Below, one piece after another: positions 34,417 to 45,518 of a stretch of DNA of 64,000 nucleotides. The first letter of the stretch is position 1. Each line of letters begins with the position of its first letter. Origin of the DNA: Salibaculum sp035270045. Its GTDB lineage: Bacteria > Pseudomonadota > Alphaproteobacteria > Rhodobacterales > Rhodobacteraceae. The translations under genes and the position numbers were made by a program. Where the stretch lies: positions 62,001 through 126,000 of the forward strand of contig NZ_DATFIP010000055.1 in NCBI RefSeq assembly GCF_035270045.1, in the 5' to 3' direction. The notes under the pieces were generated by a model. It worked only from the letters and a program-made list of their open reading frames with translations. It was not told the DNA's origin and made no database searches.

Positions 34417-36093
34417 TCAGAACAGGCCTTCGATGAGGCCCTCGTCGTTCAGGCGGATATTCTCCGAGGCCGGCTGCCGCGGCAGGCCCGGCATGGTCAT
34501 GATCTCGCCGCAGATAACCACGATGAACCCGGCCCCCGCCGAAAGGCGCACCTCGCGCACAGGCACGGAATGCCCCGTCGGCGCCCCGCGCAAAGACGGG
34601 TCGGTCGAGAAGGAATACTGCGTCTTGGCCATGCACACCGGCAGGTGACCGTATCCGGCGTCCTCCCATTCCCTGAGTTGGTTGCGGATCTTGGCATCGG
34701 CCAGCACCTCGTCGGCACGGTAGATCGCCGTGGCCACGCGCTCGATCTTCTCGAAAAGCCCGAGATCGTCACGGTAGAGCGGTGCGAATTGGCTGGCCCC
34801 GCTGTCGGCGACCTCGGCCACCTTGCGCGCCAATGCCTCGGACCCTTCCGAGCCCAGCTCCCAGTGGCGCGACAGCACCGCTTCCGAGCCCTGCGTTTCC
34901 ACGTAGTCCTTGACCGCCTGGATTTCGGCATCAGTGTCGGTGACAAAGTGGTTGATTGCGACCACGACCGGCACGCCGAACTGCTTGAGGTTGCCGATAT
35001 GGCGGCCCAGGTTGGCACAGCCCTCCTGCACGGCATCGACGTTTTCGTCGCCAAGATCGGCCTTGGCCACACCACCGTTCATCTTCATCGCGCGCACCGT
35101 GGCCACCAGGACCACCGCGTCAGGGGCGAGCCCGGCCTTGCGGCATTTGATGTTCATGAACTTCTCGGCGCCAAGGTCGGCCCCGAAGCCGGCCTCGGTC
35201 ACGACGTAATCGGCGGTGTTCAGCGCCGTGGTGGTGGCAATGACCGAGTTGCAGCCATGGGCGATGTTGGCAAAAGGCCCGCCATGCACGAAGGCGGGGT
35301 TGTTTTCCAGCGTCTGCACCAGGTTCGGTTGCATCGCGTCCTTCAGCAGCACGGTCATCGCGCCATCGGCCTTGATGTCGCGGCAGTAGATCGGCGACTT
35401 GTCCCGACGATAGGCCACGATCATGGCGCCCAGACGCTTTTCGAGGTCATTGAGGTCAGTGGCCAGGCACAGGATCGCCATGACTTCCGAAGCCACCGTG
35501 ATATCAAAACCCGTCTGGCGCGGAAAGCCGTTGGCCACCCCGCCCAAGGACGTGACCGTGTCGCGCAGGGCGCGGTCGTTCATGTCCATGACCCGGCGCC
35601 AGCTGACTCGGCGTTCGTCGATTTCCAGCTCGTTGCCCCAGTAGATGTGGTTGTCGATCATCGCCGACAGCAGGTTGTGCGCCGCCGTAATCGCATGAAA
35701 GTCACCGGTGAAGTGCAAGTTCATGTCCTCCATGGGCACGACCTGTGCCCGGCCGCCGCCCGCGGCGCCACCCTTCATGCCGAAGTTCGGCCCGAGCGAG
35801 GCCTCGCGGATGCAGATCGCGGCTTTCTTGCCGATGCGGTTGAGGCCGTCCCCCAGCCCCACCGTGGTCGTGGTCTTGCCCTCGCCGGCCGGGGTCGGGT
35901 TGATGGCAGTCACGAGGATCAGCTTGCCCTTGGCATTGCCCTTGGCGGAATTGATGAACTCCTGGCTGACCTTGGCCTTGTCGTGGCCATAGGGCAGCAA
36001 GTGGTCGCTGTCGATGCCCAGCTTTGCGCCGATCTCCTGGATCGGCTTCTTGCTGGCCTCGCGGGCAATTTCGATGTCGGTCTTGAATGCCAT
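34417..36093 (-). CDS. fhs: Formate-tetrahydrofolate ligase
   Basis: A 558-residue enzyme that makes 10-formyl-THF from formate, THF and ATP. The P-loop-like TPAGEGKT is at residues 67-74, and the length is typical. The ATG at 36093 is chosen because the family begins FKTDIEIA-like and the longer frame is unsupported. It heads a one-carbon operon fhs-folD2-folD; in roseobacters such sets often process C1 units from methylated compounds, which the window cannot confirm. Confidence 0.96.
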   Translation of the reverse strand: MAFKTDIEIAREASKKPIQEIGAKLGIDSDHLLPYGHDKAKVSQEFINSAKGNAKGKLILVTAINPTPAGEGKTTTTVGLGDGLNRIGKKAAICIREASLGPNFGMKGGAAGGGRAQVVPMEDMNLHFTGDFHAITAAHNLLSAMIDNHIYWGNELEIDERRVSWRRVMDMNDRALRDTVTSLGGVANGFPRQTGFDITVASEVMAILCLATDLNDLEKRLGAMIVAYRRDKSPIYCRDIKADGAMTVLLKDAMQPNLVQTLENNPAFVHGGPFANIAHGCNSVIATTTALNTADYVVTEAGFGADLGAEKFMNIKCRKAGLAPDAVVLVATVRAMKMNGGVAKADLGDENVDAVQEGCANLGRHIGNLKQFGVPVVVAINHFVTDTDAEIQAVKDYVETQGSEAVLSRHWELGSEGSEALARKVAEVADSGASQFAPLYRDDLGLFEKIERVATAIYRADEVLADAKIRNQLREWEDAGYGHLPVCMAKTQYSFSTDPSLRGAPTGHSVPVREVRLSAGAGFIVVICGEIMTMPGLPRQPASENIRLNDEGLIEGLF

Positions 36094-36267
36094 TTTTGCG
36101 GTCTCTTCCCTGGGATCGGCCCCGGCGGGGCGCGTGGTCAAATGCTGGCACACCCTAAACACGACATGGGCGGCCCTTGCACCGCGATTGCGACATTTTC
36201 GCTGCCGGAATCGTCGGTCATGCCCGGGCGCATTTCCGATCGGAGCTGTTTCGCCGCCGCCGCGCGC

Positions 36268-36849
36268 TCAGGGTGCCCAGGCGCGCTGGTCGGGAACGTG
36301 CAGCCGCAGACGGTCGCCGATCACAAGGGCGCCGGGACGTTCGACCCAGGCGGTCACTCCGCGACGACCCTCGGCGGCGGCCTTGAAGGCTTTGCCGTGG
36401 CCAGGGTGCTGCCGCTCGACCGTCAGGCCGGGCTGGTGGCAGGGGCGGTTCTGCATGTCGATCACCAGCGTGGTGCCCCTCTCGGCCTGCAGGCGCGCGG
36501 AGGGTGGCAGATGGCTGAAGTCCGCCAGCCCCGTCACGACCATCGTTGCCCCCAGCCAGGTCGGGTCCAGTGCCTGCAGCCCCATGTCGGCGGCAACCTC
36601 TGCAAGGTCCTCGGCGCTGACGATGCTGAGCTGCCGGACATTGGCAATCTCGGTGCCCCTGGGATGCTGCGCCGTGACCCGCGAACACGAGGGCCGGGTG
36701 CGCCCGGCATAGGGCGCCCCGACCAGCCCGTCGAAGCCCAGCTCCAGGCGATCCAGAGCAACGCCGCCGACCGCCGGTTCCGTCCGGTCCGTCATCCGGC
36801 CCAGCCATGTGATCGTCGCGTGGTGGTCGGTGGGTTTCAAGGCGGGCAT
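36268..36849 (-). CDS. MOSC-domain protein
   Basis: A 193-residue protein with a MOSC domain, the fold found at the C-terminus of molybdenum-cofactor sulfurases and in small MOSC proteins that bind Moco or act in sulfur transfer. The conserved cysteine lies in NRPCHQPG (near residue 137). Family members of this size are usually stand-alone oxidoreductase partners; the substrate is unknown. The ATG at 36849 has GGAGA six bases upstream. It is downstream of fhs on the other side of a 174-base gap, in the same orientation. Confidence 0.8.
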   Translation of the reverse strand: MPALKPTDHHATITWLGRMTDRTEPAVGGVALDRLELGFDGLVGAPYAGRTRPSCSRVTAQHPRGTEIANVRQLSIVSAEDLAEVAADMGLQALDPTWLGATMVVTGLADFSHLPPSARLQAERGTTLVIDMQNRPCHQPGLTVERQHPGHGKAFKAAAEGRRGVTAWVERPGALVIGDRLRLHVPDQRAWAP

Positions 36850-36920
36850 GGGGGTCTCCGGCGTGGTCACGACGATCATGGTCAGCCGCTTGGCACCCCG
36901 GCGCAAGATGTGTCGCAAAG

Positions 36921-36948
36921 AAAAAGCCCCGCCGGTCGGGCGGGGCCT
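36921..36948 (-). terminator. Rho-independent terminator of ftsH
   Basis: On the minus strand GCCCCGCC and GGCGGGGC (36926-36933 and 36939-36946) form a perfect eight-pair stem with a five-base loop, followed by TTTTT (complement of 36921-36925). It lies nine bases past the ftsH stop. Confidence 0.9.
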
Positions 36949-36956
36949 TCAAAGGA

Positions 36957-38870
<1,914 letters not shown>

Positions 38871-38948
38871 GGCGGACTCCTATAGATTCGGTCACGGGCG
38901 CGCCAAGCGCCGCAGTATTGCATCAAGATAGAGACCTTGGCCCGTTCT

Positions 38949-40220
38949 TCAATGCGAAAGCAGGTAAGATGCAAAAGACGTGACAATCCGCGCACTCCAG
39001 TCGGAATTATGCCCAGCCAAAGGTGCGGCGATCAGCACGTCGCCCTGCCAGATCGCCGGAGACGCCATGAGCGAGGCGCGCGGCAGGCCGGTGTCGCGCC
39101 AGTCGCGGCAATCCTTGATCCCCTCGCCGAGCGCCCGGACTTCCAGCCCGGGCGCGTGCGGCCCGTCCAGACTCCAGCGCCCGTCCCAGGTCTCGGTGGT
39201 TGCTGATCGCCTGTCCTTGACGGCATTGTATTCGCGGGCAATTCGGAGAACAGACCCCGCATCCTCGGTCACGAGGCAGCCTGCGGCAGTCTGCCTGGGT
39301 CCGTCCTCCGCCAGCGCAGCCTCCAGGTTCGCCAGTGTGGTCCGGCGCGGTGCATAGGCCGCGCCCGCCACCCATTGCAGCCCCCGCGAGATCAGCCGCC
39401 GTTCGATTTCCGGGTGCAGCGGCGGATCCGCCCGTCGCGGAATCAGCAGGTCTCCGCGGTCCTCAGTCACATGGTTTTGCGCCTCTTGCGCGGTATAATG
39501 CTCCAGCGCCGAGCGGCTCATGCGCAACGCATGGGCCGTTTCCGTCAACCCCGTGACATTGACACCAAGGGGGGTCAGGGCCGCCAGCAGCGCCCGGGCG
39601 CGGGTCCGGTCATAGCTCGGGTCCTCGTTCGTCGGGTCCTCGATCCACTCGACCGCGTTGCGGCGCAAGTAGGCGCGCAGCGCTTCCCGCCGGCGCTGCC
39701 ACAGGGGCCGGGCCCAGGTCAGGCCGTTCCGTTCGAAGATCACATCCATTGCCGACAGTCCATCCACCCCGGCCTTCCGTCCCAGCCGCATCAGGAAGGT
39801 TTCGGCCACATCATCAGCGGTATGGCCCAGAAGGACCCCCCCGATGTCACGGCCCCGGGCCCAGTCGGCGATCAGGCGATAACGGGCCGCCCGGGCGGTT
39901 GCCATGGTGTTGCCGCCCTGCGCGCCCTGCCACCTAAGGGTTGTCTGTGGAATCTCCAGCCGGGCGCAGAAGTCGGCGACGGCGCGGGCCTCGGCCGCCG
40001 CCTCGGTACGCAACCCGTGATCGACGGTCACTGCCTCGATCTGTTGGCCAAGCCGAGTGGCCCAACGCCAGGCAATGTGCAAAAGCGCCACCGAGTCCCC
40101 GCCGCCCGAGACAGCCACACCAAGGCGCGCGGGCACCCTCCCCGGAAAACAGAGATCCATGTCATGCAGAAGCGCAGCATCGGGTCCCTGCGCCCGCAGC
40201 CAGTCCGGGTCTAGCGGCAT
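38949..40220 (-). CDS. tilS: tRNA(Ile)-lysidine synthase
   Basis: A 423-residue enzyme that converts C34 of the CAU-anticodon tRNA(Ile) to lysidine, using ATP and lysine, so that it reads AUA. The PP-loop SGGGDS is at residues 38-43, and the HGLR and GHTADDVAET motifs follow. The C-terminal region is longer and less conserved. Its ATG overlaps the cpoB stop by ten bases, placing it at the end of the Tol-Pal operon. Confidence 0.95.
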   Translation of the reverse strand: MPLDPDWLRAQGPDAALLHDMDLCFPGRVPARLGVAVSGGGDSVALLHIAWRWATRLGQQIEAVTVDHGLRTEAAAEARAVADFCARLEIPQTTLRWQGAQGGNTMATARAARYRLIADWARGRDIGGVLLGHTADDVAETFLMRLGRKAGVDGLSAMDVIFERNGLTWARPLWQRRREALRAYLRRNAVEWIEDPTNEDPSYDRTRARALLAALTPLGVNVTGLTETAHALRMSRSALEHYTAQEAQNHVTEDRGDLLIPRRADPPLHPEIERRLISRGLQWVAGAAYAPRRTTLANLEAALAEDGPRQTAAGCLVTEDAGSVLRIAREYNAVKDRRSATTETWDGRWSLDGPHAPGLEVRALGEGIKDCRDWRDTGLPRASLMASPAIWQGDVLIAAPLAGHNSDWSARIVTSFASYLLSH

Positions 40221-41032
40221 CCGAGCGATTGCATCGCCTGGCCCGCCACGTCGACCTGGTCACTGTCGGGAAAGCGCGTGGCCACCTCGCCGAGGGTGAT
40301 GCAGGCGTCCTGTTGCTGGCCCAGGTCACCCAGAGCCCTGCCCAGGCGCGTCAGCGCCTCGGGCGCAACGGGCCCGCGCGGGGCGGCCGAAAAACTGTCG
40401 AGGAAACCGCGCGCGGCGTTGGACGTCTCACCCAATTCCTCATGGGCCTTGCCGCGCAGCAGGTGGACCTCGGGCGCGACCGGCGAGCCGGGATAGGTTT
40501 CGCTGAAACTGGCAAGCAGGTCGGTGGCCGCGCGATAGTCACCATCGGCCATGGCGGCCTTGGCGCGCTCGAAATCCTCGCGCTCGGCCAGGGCCAGTTC
40601 GGGGCCCGTACCGGGATTCTGGACAGGCTGATCCGCCGCGGCGCTGTTTTCCCCTCCGAGCGTCGGCGTGCTGCCCAAACTTCCTATATCGCAGTCCGGT
40701 TCAAGCTCGCAAAGCCGGAATTCGAGATCGCCGATGCGGTTGGTCCCGTCGCTGACGATCCGATCAATGCGGAATTCCAGTTGCTCGGTCTTGGCCGTCA
40801 GGCGAGTAAGCTCGGCCTCGATGGCGATGAGCCGGTCCAGCGGAGACGCTCCGGCGACACCCCCTTGAGCGGGCTGCCCGCTCGGGCTCAGCTCTTGCCG
40901 CAGCCGTTCAAGATCACCGTAGAGCGCGGCCAGTTGCGCCCGGATGTCGGCCAGCGTCTGATCCTGCTGCGCCGCCGCTGGAAACGCCAACACCAGCATA
41001 AGACCGACCGAAAGAAGACCCTTGCGCAGCAT
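40211..41032 (-). CDS. cpoB: Tol-Pal accessory protein CpoB/YbgF
   Basis: A 273-residue periplasmic protein with a signal peptide (ending AAAQ, about residue 22), an N-terminal coiled-coil segment (about 25-100) and C-terminal TPR repeats (about 150-270). CpoB links peptidoglycan synthesis with Tol-driven outer-membrane constriction. A GTG at 41053 is an alternative start; the ATG at 41032 follows a GGGGGG stretch and opens directly into the signal peptide. It overlaps tilS and follows pal. Confidence 0.9.
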   Translation of the reverse strand: MLRKGLLSVGLMLVLAFPAAAQQDQTLADIRAQLAALYGDLERLRQELSPSGQPAQGGVAGASPLDRLIAIEAELTRLTAKTEQLEFRIDRIVSDGTNRIGDLEFRLCELEPDCDIGSLGSTPTLGGENSAAADQPVQNPGTGPELALAEREDFERAKAAMADGDYRAATDLLASFSETYPGSPVAPEVHLLRGKAHEELGETSNAARGFLDSFSAAPRGPVAPEALTRLGRALGDLGQQQDACITLGEVATRFPDSDQVDVAGQAMQSLGCR

Positions 41033-41057
41033 CGTGCCCCCCTGGCCCTTCACATTG

Positions 41058-41576
41058 TCAGCTTGTCGCGCCGAGCGAGATCACGGTAACGGCCCGGCGG
41101 TTCTGCGAATAGCAGCTTTCGTCGGAACACACCGCCAGCGGTTTTTCCTTGCCCCAGCTCTTGGTATCGATGCGGTTTGCCGCCACACCCTTGGAAACCA
41201 GGTAATCCCGCACCGAATTGGCCCGGCGCGCGCCAAGCGCAAGGTTGTATTCGCGGGTGCCCTGTTCGTCGGCGTGGCCTTCGATCACGGCCCGGTAATC
41301 GGTATTGGTCAACAGCCACCGGGCTTGCCCGTCCAGAACGGCCTGCGCCTCGGAACTGAGCGTGGACTGGTCGACCGCAAAGAGAACGCGGTCGCCGATC
41401 GTCTGGTTGAAATAGGCCGGGCTTTCGGGATCGCCCGCCGATCCGAGGGCCGACTGCTCAATCCCCGCCTGGCCCCCCGGGGTGCCCGCCCCGGGATTGT
41501 CGAAACGGTCGGCGTTGGTGCAGGCGCTCAGTGCCAGCGCGCCGAGAAGAAGGGCCGCCTTGAGTGCATGGGTCAT
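41058..41576 (-). CDS. pal: Peptidoglycan-associated lipoprotein Pal
   Basis: A 172-residue outer-membrane lipoprotein: signal ending LSAC (Cys19) and a C-terminal OmpA-like domain (about 65-170) with EGHADEQGTREYN, which binds meso-diaminopimelate in peptidoglycan. The ATG at 41576 directly begins the signal peptide. It lies between tolB and cpoB, as expected. Confidence 0.96.
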   Translation of the reverse strand: MTHALKAALLLGALALSACTNADRFDNPGAGTPGGQAGIEQSALGSAGDPESPAYFNQTIGDRVLFAVDQSTLSSEAQAVLDGQARWLLTNTDYRAVIEGHADEQGTREYNLALGARRANSVRDYLVSKGVAANRIDTKSWGKEKPLAVCSDESCYSQNRRAVTVISLGATS

Positions 41577-41659
41577 TCGATGTGTCCTGTCATTCTTTGT
41601 AATGCTCGTTGCAGGCAGCATAGCATGGCCCGCGGGCCTTAGAAATCACCAATGCGTGG

Positions 41660-42973
41660 TCAACGCTGCAAGGGCCCCCAGGACGGGTCCGAAGCGCCCG
41701 TTGGTGTCGGAACCTGCTTCAGGTTGCGCCCTGTGATATCGACAGAGAACAGGCTGGAGGTGCCACCGGCGCCACGGGTTTCGCGCGAGAACATGATGAC
41801 CCGGCCGTTGGGGGCCCAGGTCGGACCCTCGTCCAGGAAGGACGCGGTCAGCAGGCGCTCCTCGCTGCCGTCGGTGCGCATCACGCCTATATGGAACCGC
41901 CCCGCGTTCTGCTTGGTAAAGGCGATCAGATCCCCGCGCGGCGACCAGACAGGGGCGCCGTAGCGCCCCTCGCCAAAGGAGATGCGCCGGGCCTCGCCAC
42001 CGTTCGCGCTCGTGACATAAAGCTGCTGCTGGCCGGAGCGGTCACTTTCAAAGACGATGCGGGTGCCGTCGGGGCTGAAGGAGGGCGCGGTCTCGATCGA
42101 CGGGGCATTGGTCAGCCGCGTGTGCTGACCCGTGCGCAGGTCGGTGCGCCAGATGTCGGTATTTCCGCCTTGGGACAGGCTGTAGATGACCTGCTGACCG
42201 TCGCGGCCAAAGCGCGGGCTGAAGGCCATGTCGCCCGGCTGGGTGGTCAACTGCTGGCGCCCGACCGTCGAGACCTCAAGCACGTAGATCCGCGGAAATC
42301 CGCTTTCATAGCTGGTATAGAGCACCCGGTCGCCGTTGGGGCTGAATCGCGGAGCCAGCACGATGGCGCTGCTGTCGGTCAGGTACTGCACGTTGGCGCC
42401 GTCGTAATCCATCACTGCCAGGCGTTTGGCGCGGTTGTCCTTGGGACCGGTCTCGGCGACGTAGACGACGCGGCTATCGAAATAGCCTTCTTCGCCCGTA
42501 ATGCGGGAATAGACCGCGTCGGCGACCTTGTGGGCCATGCGGCGCCAACCCTGGGGCGTGCCCGAGAATTGCAGACCCTCCCCCATCTCGGCACCGGAAA
42601 ATACATCGTAGACGCGGAACTTGACGGTCAGTCGCCCGCCGCTGGCGGCAACTTCGCCGATCACCAGCGCCTGGGCGTTGATCGCCCGCCAGTCGGCAAA
42701 GGCGATGGACCCGGTAAAGCTGTCCGGGGTCGAGATGAAGGCCGACCGCGGGATCTGCCGGAACAACCCGGTCCCCGTCAGGTCCTGCGCCACGACGCGG
42801 CTGATGTCGGTTGCCAGTTCCTCGGCACCGGCGTCCTCGGCGTGAAAACCCGGCAGGGCGAATGGCAACGGCTCGATGACACCGTCGGTCAACTCCAGCC
42901 GGAGCGGCTCTTGCGCCGAGGCCGCCGTGGCGAGAAGCAGCGCCATTAGGAAGGTCAGAAACCGGATCATCAT
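41660..42973 (-). CDS. tolB: Tol-Pal periplasmic protein TolB
   Basis: A 437-residue periplasmic protein with a signal peptide (ending ASAQ, about residue 21), an N-terminal domain and a C-terminal beta-propeller with repeated FSPDG/WSP-type blades (about 190-430). TolB binds Pal and TolA in the energy-dependent relay. Two ATG codons in a row (42971 and 42968) give a one-residue ambiguity in the start. Confidence 0.95.
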   Translation of the reverse strand: MMIRFLTFLMALLLATAASAQEPLRLELTDGVIEPLPFALPGFHAEDAGAEELATDISRVVAQDLTGTGLFRQIPRSAFISTPDSFTGSIAFADWRAINAQALVIGEVAASGGRLTVKFRVYDVFSGAEMGEGLQFSGTPQGWRRMAHKVADAVYSRITGEEGYFDSRVVYVAETGPKDNRAKRLAVMDYDGANVQYLTDSSAIVLAPRFSPNGDRVLYTSYESGFPRIYVLEVSTVGRQQLTTQPGDMAFSPRFGRDGQQVIYSLSQGGNTDIWRTDLRTGQHTRLTNAPSIETAPSFSPDGTRIVFESDRSGQQQLYVTSANGGEARRISFGEGRYGAPVWSPRGDLIAFTKQNAGRFHIGVMRTDGSEERLLTASFLDEGPTWAPNGRVIMFSRETRGAGGTSSLFSVDITGRNLKQVPTPTGASDPSWGPLQR

Positions 42974-43055
42974 GTCGTCTCCATTCTCTCAGGATCGCCT
43001 GCCCGTGCAATAGCCGCGTGCAGGGGGGCCTGTCGGGGGGAAAAACCGTTGCCAT

Positions 43056-44171
43056 CTACCATGAGCGCATGTTCTCGGGGTTGAAGGTCAGTTCCACGTT
43101 GCGCCACTGCTCATACTTGTCTGATGGCAGGTCGTAGCCGGCACCATCGGTTTCATTCTGGCAGCGCAGCAGGGCGCGGCGGGCAATGCCATAGGCGGTA
43201 TCCGCATCCGACTGGCTGCCGCCCTCGAATCCGATCATGCGCACCGATCCGCCGTCTACCCTGCCCTCCTGCGTCATCGAGAACGCCACTATCACCTTGG
43301 TCCGCATCGCCCCTGTCGAAGCGCTGCCCACGTTCCAGCACCTCCCGATCTGTCGCAGGAAACCGGTCTTGGCGGCGTCACTCAGTTCACCGCCCACGAT
43401 ACCAGCGGTGGGCTGCGGCGCGGGGTCGGCCACCGTCTCGGCCAGGGCCTCGGCCACGGGATCGGCGGGCGCGCTTTCGGCATCGGCGGTCTCGGCGGGC
43501 TGCGGCGCCGGGCGGCTGGGCCGGGCCTGCGGACGCAGGCTGACCTCGGGGGCCCCGGCGGGCGTCTCGGCCTCGGTGACAATCTCGGGGGCGGCTTCCT
43601 CGGGCGCGGTGGACTGGTCCACCTCCGTCTCTGAGGTCTCCTCGGCCGGGGCATCCGAGGTCGCCTCGGCCACCTGGTCGTCAACCTGGGCATCCGGCTC
43701 GGGCGGTGCGACCGGTTCCGGCGCGATGCGCTCGGAAGGGCGTGGGACAGGGCGTTGGCTCTCGCCAAGCTCGGTCGAGGGCGGCGGGGCCGGCGCGGGC
43801 AAAACCTGCGGAAGCTCCGGCACAGTGTCCGTTACCTCGGCCTCGGGCGTGTCCATTTCGGGTGGCGCGGGGGGCGTTTCAGGGTCCGGCACGTCGACCG
43901 GCGCGGGCGTCTCGGGCACCTGCGGGGCGTTTTCCTCCTCCGGGGCGGGGGGCTCTTCCGGCGCGATGTCCGGTTGGGGCGGGGCTGCCACCTCTTCGAC
44001 TGGGGCGTCCGGCGCCCCGGCACGCAGCATCGCCTCGAAGGCGTCACCCGAGATCATCGAGACCTCGGTCACCTGCATGTCCAGAGGCTCGGACTCCAGC
44101 CCCCAGCCGGCCAGCAGCCAGAGGATCAGGGCCGCATGCCCCGCGCCCGATATGTAAAGACCCGCGCTCAT
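43056..44171 (-). CDS. tolA: TolA-type energy transducer
   Basis: A 371-residue protein with one N-terminal membrane helix (about 5-25), a very long Pro/Glu/Ala-rich linker (about 55-260) and a TolA/TonB-type C-terminal domain (about 265-371) with two cysteines likely in a disulphide. It transmits proton-motive force from TolQR to the outer membrane. The acidic proline-rich linker differs from the Ala/Lys helical linker of enteric TolA. Its start lies 12 bases after the tolR stop. Confidence 0.87.
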   Translation of the reverse strand: MSAGLYISGAGHAALILWLLAGWGLESEPLDMQVTEVSMISGDAFEAMLRAGAPDAPVEEVAAPPQPDIAPEEPPAPEEENAPQVPETPAPVDVPDPETPPAPPEMDTPEAEVTDTVPELPQVLPAPAPPPSTELGESQRPVPRPSERIAPEPVAPPEPDAQVDDQVAEATSDAPAEETSETEVDQSTAPEEAAPEIVTEAETPAGAPEVSLRPQARPSRPAPQPAETADAESAPADPVAEALAETVADPAPQPTAGIVGGELSDAAKTGFLRQIGRCWNVGSASTGAMRTKVIVAFSMTQEGRVDGGSVRMIGFEGGSQSDADTAYGIARRALLRCQNETDGAGYDLPSDKYEQWRNVELTFNPENMRSW

Positions 44172-44183
44172 GTCTGTTCCGGC

Positions 44184-44657
44184 CTAGCCGTCCGCCTCGT
44201 CCAGCCCGGGGCCGCCGCTGTCGGTTACAAGCGAGATGTTGGATATCCCCGCCGCCGTCAGCGCGCCCATGACCCGGGCCACCCGTTCGTAGGGCAGGCT
44301 GCCGTCGGCGCGCACGAAGACCCGGTCGCTGTCGCGTTCGGCAAGGATGCCCTGCAACCGCGCCACCAGCTCGCCGCGCGGCACCTCGGTCGTCATCAGC
44401 ATGACCCGACCATCCGCCGTCAAGGTAAGGGACAGAGGCTCCTCCTGCTCGCTTGGCAGGGCACCGGCGGCGGTGTCCGGCGTATCCACCTCGATCCCGG
44501 CGACCATCAGCGGCGCGGCCACCATGAAGATGATCAGAAGCACCAGCATCACGTCCACGAAAGGGGTGACGTTGATTTCGGCCATGGGCTGGGAGCGCCG
44601 CACGCGACGCCTGCGGCGTCCGCCCCCGTCGGCCGATTTGATGACCCCGGCCCCCAT
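44184..44657 (-). CDS. tolR: Tol-Pal proton channel subunit TolR
   Basis: A 157-residue ExbD-family protein. A basic, glycine-rich N-terminus leads to INVTPFVDVMLVLLIIF, where the proton-handling aspartate sits in the membrane helix (about residue 35). The periplasmic domain follows. The gene starts three bases after tolQ and lies 12 bases before tolA. Confidence 0.95.
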   Translation of the reverse strand: MGAGVIKSADGGGRRRRRVRRSQPMAEINVTPFVDVMLVLLIIFMVAAPLMVAGIEVDTPDTAAGALPSEQEEPLSLTLTADGRVMLMTTEVPRGELVARLQGILAERDSDRVFVRADGSLPYERVARVMGALTAAGISNISLVTDSGGPGLDEADG

Positions 44658-44660
44658 GGT

Positions 44661-45335
44661 CTAGCTGTCCAGCTGGCGACTGAGGATCGTGGCGAACTCG
44701 TCCGCGAAGGCCTCGTAGCCGTTCACGATCCCGTCGCTGTCCGAACTCAGCTTGTTGTAGAAGATCACCGCCGGGATCGCCGCAAGCAGGCCCAGGCCCG
44801 TGGCCAACAGGGCCTCGGCGATGCCCGGCGCGACGACGGCCAGATTCGTGTTCTGCTGCTCGGCAATCTCGATGAAGGCGTTCATGATGCCCCAGACCGT
44901 GCCGAACAGCCCCACGAAGGGCGCGGTCGATCCCACTGTAGCCAGGATCGGCAACCCTTTCTGCAGCTTTTCGGCCTCCTTGGCGATGGCCACGTCCATG
45001 GAGCGTTCAATACGCGCCTGCGCCCCGGCGATCAGCTCGCCGTCCTGCCGGTGGCTGCGGCGCCATTCGGTCATGCCGGCGGCAAAAATGCGCTCGGACC
45101 GGCCCTTTGGGTTGGGCCCGATACGGTCGAACAGCTCGTCCAGCGGGTTGCCGGACCAGAACGCCTCGTCGAAGACACGCGCCTCGGCCCGCGCGCGGCG
45201 GAACTGGACCCATTTGTCGATGATCACGGCCCAGCACCAGACGCTGGCAAGGATCAAGAGGATCATGACAAGTTTGACGGTGATCGTGGCGCGGGCGAAC
45301 AAGGCCCACATCGTGTAATCGGATGCTGCTTCCAT
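44661..45335 (-). CDS. tolQ: Tol-Pal proton channel subunit TolQ
   Basis: A 224-residue ExbB/MotA-family membrane protein with three helices (about 15-38, 130-152 and 165-190) and the GLFGTVWGIMNAF signature. The ATG at 45335 is preferred because the family begins here; a longer frame adds 48 unconserved residues. It is the first gene of the tolQ-tolR-tolA-tolB-pal-cpoB-tilS series. The usual upstream partner ybgC is separated from it by two unrelated genes. Confidence 0.94.
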   Translation of the reverse strand: MEAASDYTMWALFARATITVKLVMILLILASVWCWAVIIDKWVQFRRARAEARVFDEAFWSGNPLDELFDRIGPNPKGRSERIFAAGMTEWRRSHRQDGELIAGAQARIERSMDVAIAKEAEKLQKGLPILATVGSTAPFVGLFGTVWGIMNAFIEIAEQQNTNLAVVAPGIAEALLATGLGLLAAIPAVIFYNKLSSDSDGIVNGYEAFADEFATILSRQLDS

Positions 45336-45518
45336 CTGCCTGCTCGTTGTTTGTGGGCCGGTTGCGGCCTCTTTGACGACAGGTGTATCCGGATTTGAAG
45401 CCGAAAGCCAAGAAAACCGCGCGCGGGCGCGGATTTCCGTGTCCCTAAGGGGCCGGATTCGGCGGAATACCGCTGGCATGACGCCGGCGATGGCCTCAGG
45501 CCTGACAGGCGCTGCCCA

